Shown: piece after piece, positions 61,617 through 64,000 of the stretch
Position numbering within the stretch: the first letter of the stretch is position 1
How the letters are laid out: every line of letters begins with the position of its first letter
Assembly: GCA_903859155.1 (NCBI GenBank)
Contig: CAIOLO010000044.1
Span: 1 to 64,000 of the forward strand
Source: an uncultured beta proteobacterium
Lineage (GTDB): Bacteria > Pseudomonadota > Gammaproteobacteria > Burkholderiales > SG8-39
Direction of reading: 5' to 3'
DNA length: 64,000 bases
Notes under the pieces: model-generated
Told to the model about the DNA's origin: nothing
What the model saw: the letters and a program-made list of their open reading frames with translations, nothing else
The model's database searches: none
Made by a program: the position numbers and the translations under genes

Positions 61617-63236
61617 ATGCAGCTTGAAAATCTCGGTAGAAGGCGACTCATCAAGTTTGGGCTCGCCAGTGGATCGCTGTTCCTGCCCATGCCTTATGCC
61701 CGGGTCTGGGCGCAGTCCGATGGAACGCTGAAACTGTTGCGCCTGCCAAAGATCGCGCTGGTGCTCGGAAACAGCAAATACAAGGACGTGCCACTCAAGA
61801 ACCCGGCTAACGATGCCCGTGCGATCGGCGAGGCGCTTGCGGCGACCGGATTCAAGGTCAACGTGAGGCTGGACGCGACACACGCCGAAATGGCCGAAGC
61901 GCTTGCGACCTATGTCAAGGATGTTGCGGCCAGACAATGCGTTGGCCTGTTCTATTACGCCGGCCATGGCGTGCAACTGGCTTGGCGCAACTACATCCTG
62001 CCGGTGGATGCTGATATTGCCACCATAAGCGACATTCAAAAGCAGGGTCTGGAAGTCAATGCGCTGCTGGAGGGATTGAACAAGGCGGCCAATCCAATGA
62101 ACATGATCATCCTGGACGCCTGCCGTGACAATCCGTTCGGCAATCTGAAAGGCGTGGACCAGAAAGGCCTGTCGCAGATGGACGCGCCGCAGAACACGCT
62201 GCTTGCCTATGCAACCAGCCCCGGCAATGTGGCAAGCGACGGCGAAGGGGCAAACGGCCTTTACACCGAGAACCTGCTGCGCGAGCTCAAAATTCCCGCG
62301 GCCAAGGTCGAGGATGTGTTTAAACGCGTGCGCCTGGGTGTGCGGGTGAGCTCGAAAGGCGCGCAAATTCCCTGGGAAAGCACCTCGCTGGAGGACGATT
62401 TCTGGTTCATTCCGCCCAAAGAATTGAAGCAGATCGACCAGGCCGATCAGGACCGGCAGTTCGAAGAGGAACTGGCGCTTTGGGAAAAGATCAAATTGTC
62501 CGCCGACCCGGCACCACTGGAGAATTTCCTGCGCCGTTACCCAAGCGGTCCGTTTTCGGAACTGGCGCAGACGCAGCTCGAACGAGCGCTCGCCGCGATC
62601 GGCGAGAAGCGCGTGCGCATCGCCTCGCAGGAGGGCAATCCGTTCACGCGCGGTTCGTCGGAAGCCAACATGAATTGGCAGGCCGGCGACCGCTATGCGT
62701 ACAAGAATACCGACCTCCTGAAACCCGAGTCGTCCCGCAACATCACCCAGGTGGTCACCGAGGTCTCGAGCGGCGAGGTTCACTACGCCAATGGCTTGGT
62801 CACCGACTTGCTAGGCAACCTGCTGCGCCGGCCCGGTGGCCGCATCTATTCGCCCAACCAGCTCGAGCCCCTGGAATACGTTGTCGGCAAGCAATGGGTG
62901 ACGCGGTTCCGGATCAACACGCCCAGCGGCGCTGCCGGAAACAACGAAATGGAACTGCGCATCGTCGCACGCGAATCGGTGACGGTGCCGGCGGGCACCT
63001 TCAATGCCTTTCGCATAGAAGGTCGCGGCGTGTTTGCGATGGAAAGCGGCGGCGTCGAGGTGACCACGCTGACAAAATGGGTTGCGCCGGACCGTCTGCG
63101 CCGCGAGGTCGCCATGGAGGAAACGCGCGAACGCAGCGGCGGCAACAATCCTATCGGACGCAGGGGGCGCAGGTCCCAGGCAAACCGCATTACCCAATCG
63201 CAACGCTGGGAGCTGCTTTCCTTCACGCAGAAATAG
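61617..63236 (+). CDS. Tat-exported caspase-like (peptidase C14) protein
   Basis: A 539-residue protein. The N-terminus GRRRLIKFGLASG with a hydrophobic stretch ending WAQ is a Tat signal. A caspase p20-like domain follows (about 44-260), with the His of YYAGHG (His117) and the Cys of ILDACRDNPFG (Cys169), so the dyad is intact. A helical linker rich in Asp, Glu and Gln (270-320) leads to a C-terminal beta-rich domain of about 170 residues without a family match. Folded export by Tat suggests activity in the periplasm. Prokaryotic caspases cut after Arg, Lys or Asp, but the target here is unknown. The start at 61617 fits the signal. Confidence 0.85.
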   Translation: MQLENLGRRRLIKFGLASGSLFLPMPYARVWAQSDGTLKLLRLPKIALVLGNSKYKDVPLKNPANDARAIGEALAATGFKVNVRLDATHAEMAEALATYVKDVAARQCVGLFYYAGHGVQLAWRNYILPVDADIATISDIQKQGLEVNALLEGLNKAANPMNMIILDACRDNPFGNLKGVDQKGLSQMDAPQNTLLAYATSPGNVASDGEGANGLYTENLLRELKIPAAKVEDVFKRVRLGVRVSSKGAQIPWESTSLEDDFWFIPPKELKQIDQADQDRQFEEELALWEKIKLSADPAPLENFLRRYPSGPFSELAQTQLERALAAIGEKRVRIASQEGNPFTRGSSEANMNWQAGDRYAYKNTDLLKPESSRNITQVVTEVSSGEVHYANGLVTDLLGNLLRRPGGRIYSPNQLEPLEYVVGKQWVTRFRINTPSGAAGNNEMELRIVARESVTVPAGTFNAFRIEGRGVFAMESGGVEVTTLTKWVAPDRLRREVAMEETRERSGGNNPIGRRGRRSQANRITQSQRWELLSFTQK

Positions 63237-63352
63237 CAGATTGCCGGGCCTGCAACATGCTCGAGGCTGGAAACCCCTGCGGGCAATGGCGGATAGAATT
63301 GCCGTATTGAAGCAATGAATTTGGCTCTGGCCCAAACCAAGGGAGACCTGGC

Positions 63353-63786
63353 ATGATCATCGACATGCACGCCCACTGGCGCCCCCAGGCGCTTGCCCAA
63401 GCGCCGCGCAAGCGCTGCGCAAGCGCAGCAAGCCGCCGCTGATTGAAAAAAATGCCGAGAGCGGGGAGGTCTATCGCGACCAGCGCCTCTACATGGACAC
63501 ACCGGACCTGCCGCTGCCTTCAACGCAGGTCAGGAAGCCCAACCTGTTCCTCGACTGCAATTCATTCGGGGCGCGGGCCATCGAGCTGGGCGTCGACCTC
63601 TACGGCGCGGACAAGATCATGTTCGCCACCGACGGCACCGACTTCTCCACCGAGTGGTCGCTCAAGGCATTGCAGGAAGCGCGCATCGATGAAAGCGCGA
63701 AGGCGGGCATCCTCTATGCCAATGCCGCGCGCGTCATTGGCGGGCTGACCCGGCTCGCGCCGGCGCGCGAGCGGCAAGCCGCGTAA
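63353..63786 (+). pseudogene. Decayed amidohydrolase (ACMSD-like) gene
   Basis: Remnant of an amidohydrolase-2 gene. It begins MIIDMHAHWRPQALA, with the metal-binding HxH, then shifts frame at a near-perfect 11-base duplication (gcgccgcgcaa/gcgctgcgcaa, about 63396-63417). Reading resumes as KRSKPPLIEKNAESGEVYRD in another frame. The middle (about 150-200 residues in relatives) is missing: DTPDLPLP is followed soon by the C-terminal GADKIMFATDGTDF and ILYANAARVIGGL. A frameshift plus a large deletion makes function very unlikely. Confidence 0.8.
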
Positions 63787-64000
63787 GCGGCCGCATCCCG
63801 CCGCGGTGGCGCGCAGCGCTTTCGCCGATGAATATCCTTTTTACAGGATTTATAATGTTCTGCAACATCCGTCATCAGGGCGTCCAACTGATTTAATCTT
63901 GTCGATTTGTGCGTGGCGGTATGATCGCCATGCTCCTTTTCCGGAAACGCACCACCATGTACGCGCTGCGACGCCTGGCAGTACGCCATTCGAGTTTTTT
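63787..64000. other. Window end, no supported gene
   Basis: 214 bases with no recognised gene. An ATG at 63958 opens a frame that runs to the window end (MYALRRLAVRH and onward), but only 14 codons are visible and no strong ribosome site precedes it, so it is not called. Confidence 0.4.

Noticed and set aside
59202-62783. Long frames opposite or across the MDR, Bug and caspase-like genes (490 and 412 codons)
   Set aside because: Both cross gene boundaries and are antisense to genes with intact motifs.
61617-63236. Caspase-like gene as part of an anti-phage system
   Set aside because: The Tat signal and absence of nearby nuclease, cyclase or sensor genes make a defence role unsupported.

Overview
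The window looks like a chromosomal stretch from a GC-rich betaproteobacterium, most likely Burkholderiales. The main reason is eight orphan periplasmic Bug/TctC-type solute receptors, none next to TctA/TctB membrane genes, an expansion typical of that order. Also consistent are scattered catabolic enzymes (Rieske oxygenase, aconitase X, GMC and FAD oxidoreductases, CaiB-type CoA transferase, hydantoinase B, tricarballylate-type TcuAB), a split MacAB efflux operon and HflX. No rRNA, tRNA, CRISPR array or prophage was seen. Assignments come from reading motifs by eye; no database search was run.

Layout. 0-3.7 kb: partial cardiolipin synthase, DUF2062 membrane protein, universal stress protein, membrane diguanylate cyclase. 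3.8-12.4 kb: catabolic genes (Bug receptor, Rieske oxygenase, two-subunit aconitase X, FAD oxidoreductase, CMD-family protein, ISAs1-type transposase remnant, GMC oxidoreductase). 12.6-21.5 kb: HflX with a large insertion, a four-gene MacAB/NodT efflux operon, an exported methyltransferase and an HSL-type esterase.

21.6-36.6 kb is the most distinctive block, a candidate electron conduit from inner membrane to cell surface. The minus-strand arm encodes a tetraheme cytochrome, an NHL-propeller lipoprotein, a 704-residue outer-membrane beta-barrel, a second NHL lipoprotein, a roughly 12-heme cytochrome and an NrfJ-like OB-fold protein. The plus-strand arm encodes a diheme b-type membrane cytochrome, a periplasmic cytochrome with 24 CXXCH motifs built from repeated triheme units, and a membrane-anchored Fe-S flavoprotein. 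A two-component system lies between the arms. The tetraheme gene has a near-consensus sigma-70-like promoter with a palindrome in its spacer. TcuA/TcuB follow on the plus strand.

39-64 kb is mainly catabolic and accessory: a degenerate M48 protease, NnrS, a pair of M24 pita-bread proteins with Bug receptors, a GST, a VapBC-type module, FmdB, HyuB and CaiB genes, an HNH nuclease, a lower-GC patch (DUF218, cupin), an MDR reductase, a FecR-like protein, a Tat-exported caspase-like protein and a decayed amidohydrolase. At 48.3 kb a DsbA/FrnE-like gene has an in-frame UGA exactly where the first Cys of its CPWC motif belongs, followed at the right distance by an 8-bp hairpin that fits a bacterial SECIS element. 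It is a strong selenoprotein candidate and would be called truncated by ordinary gene finding.
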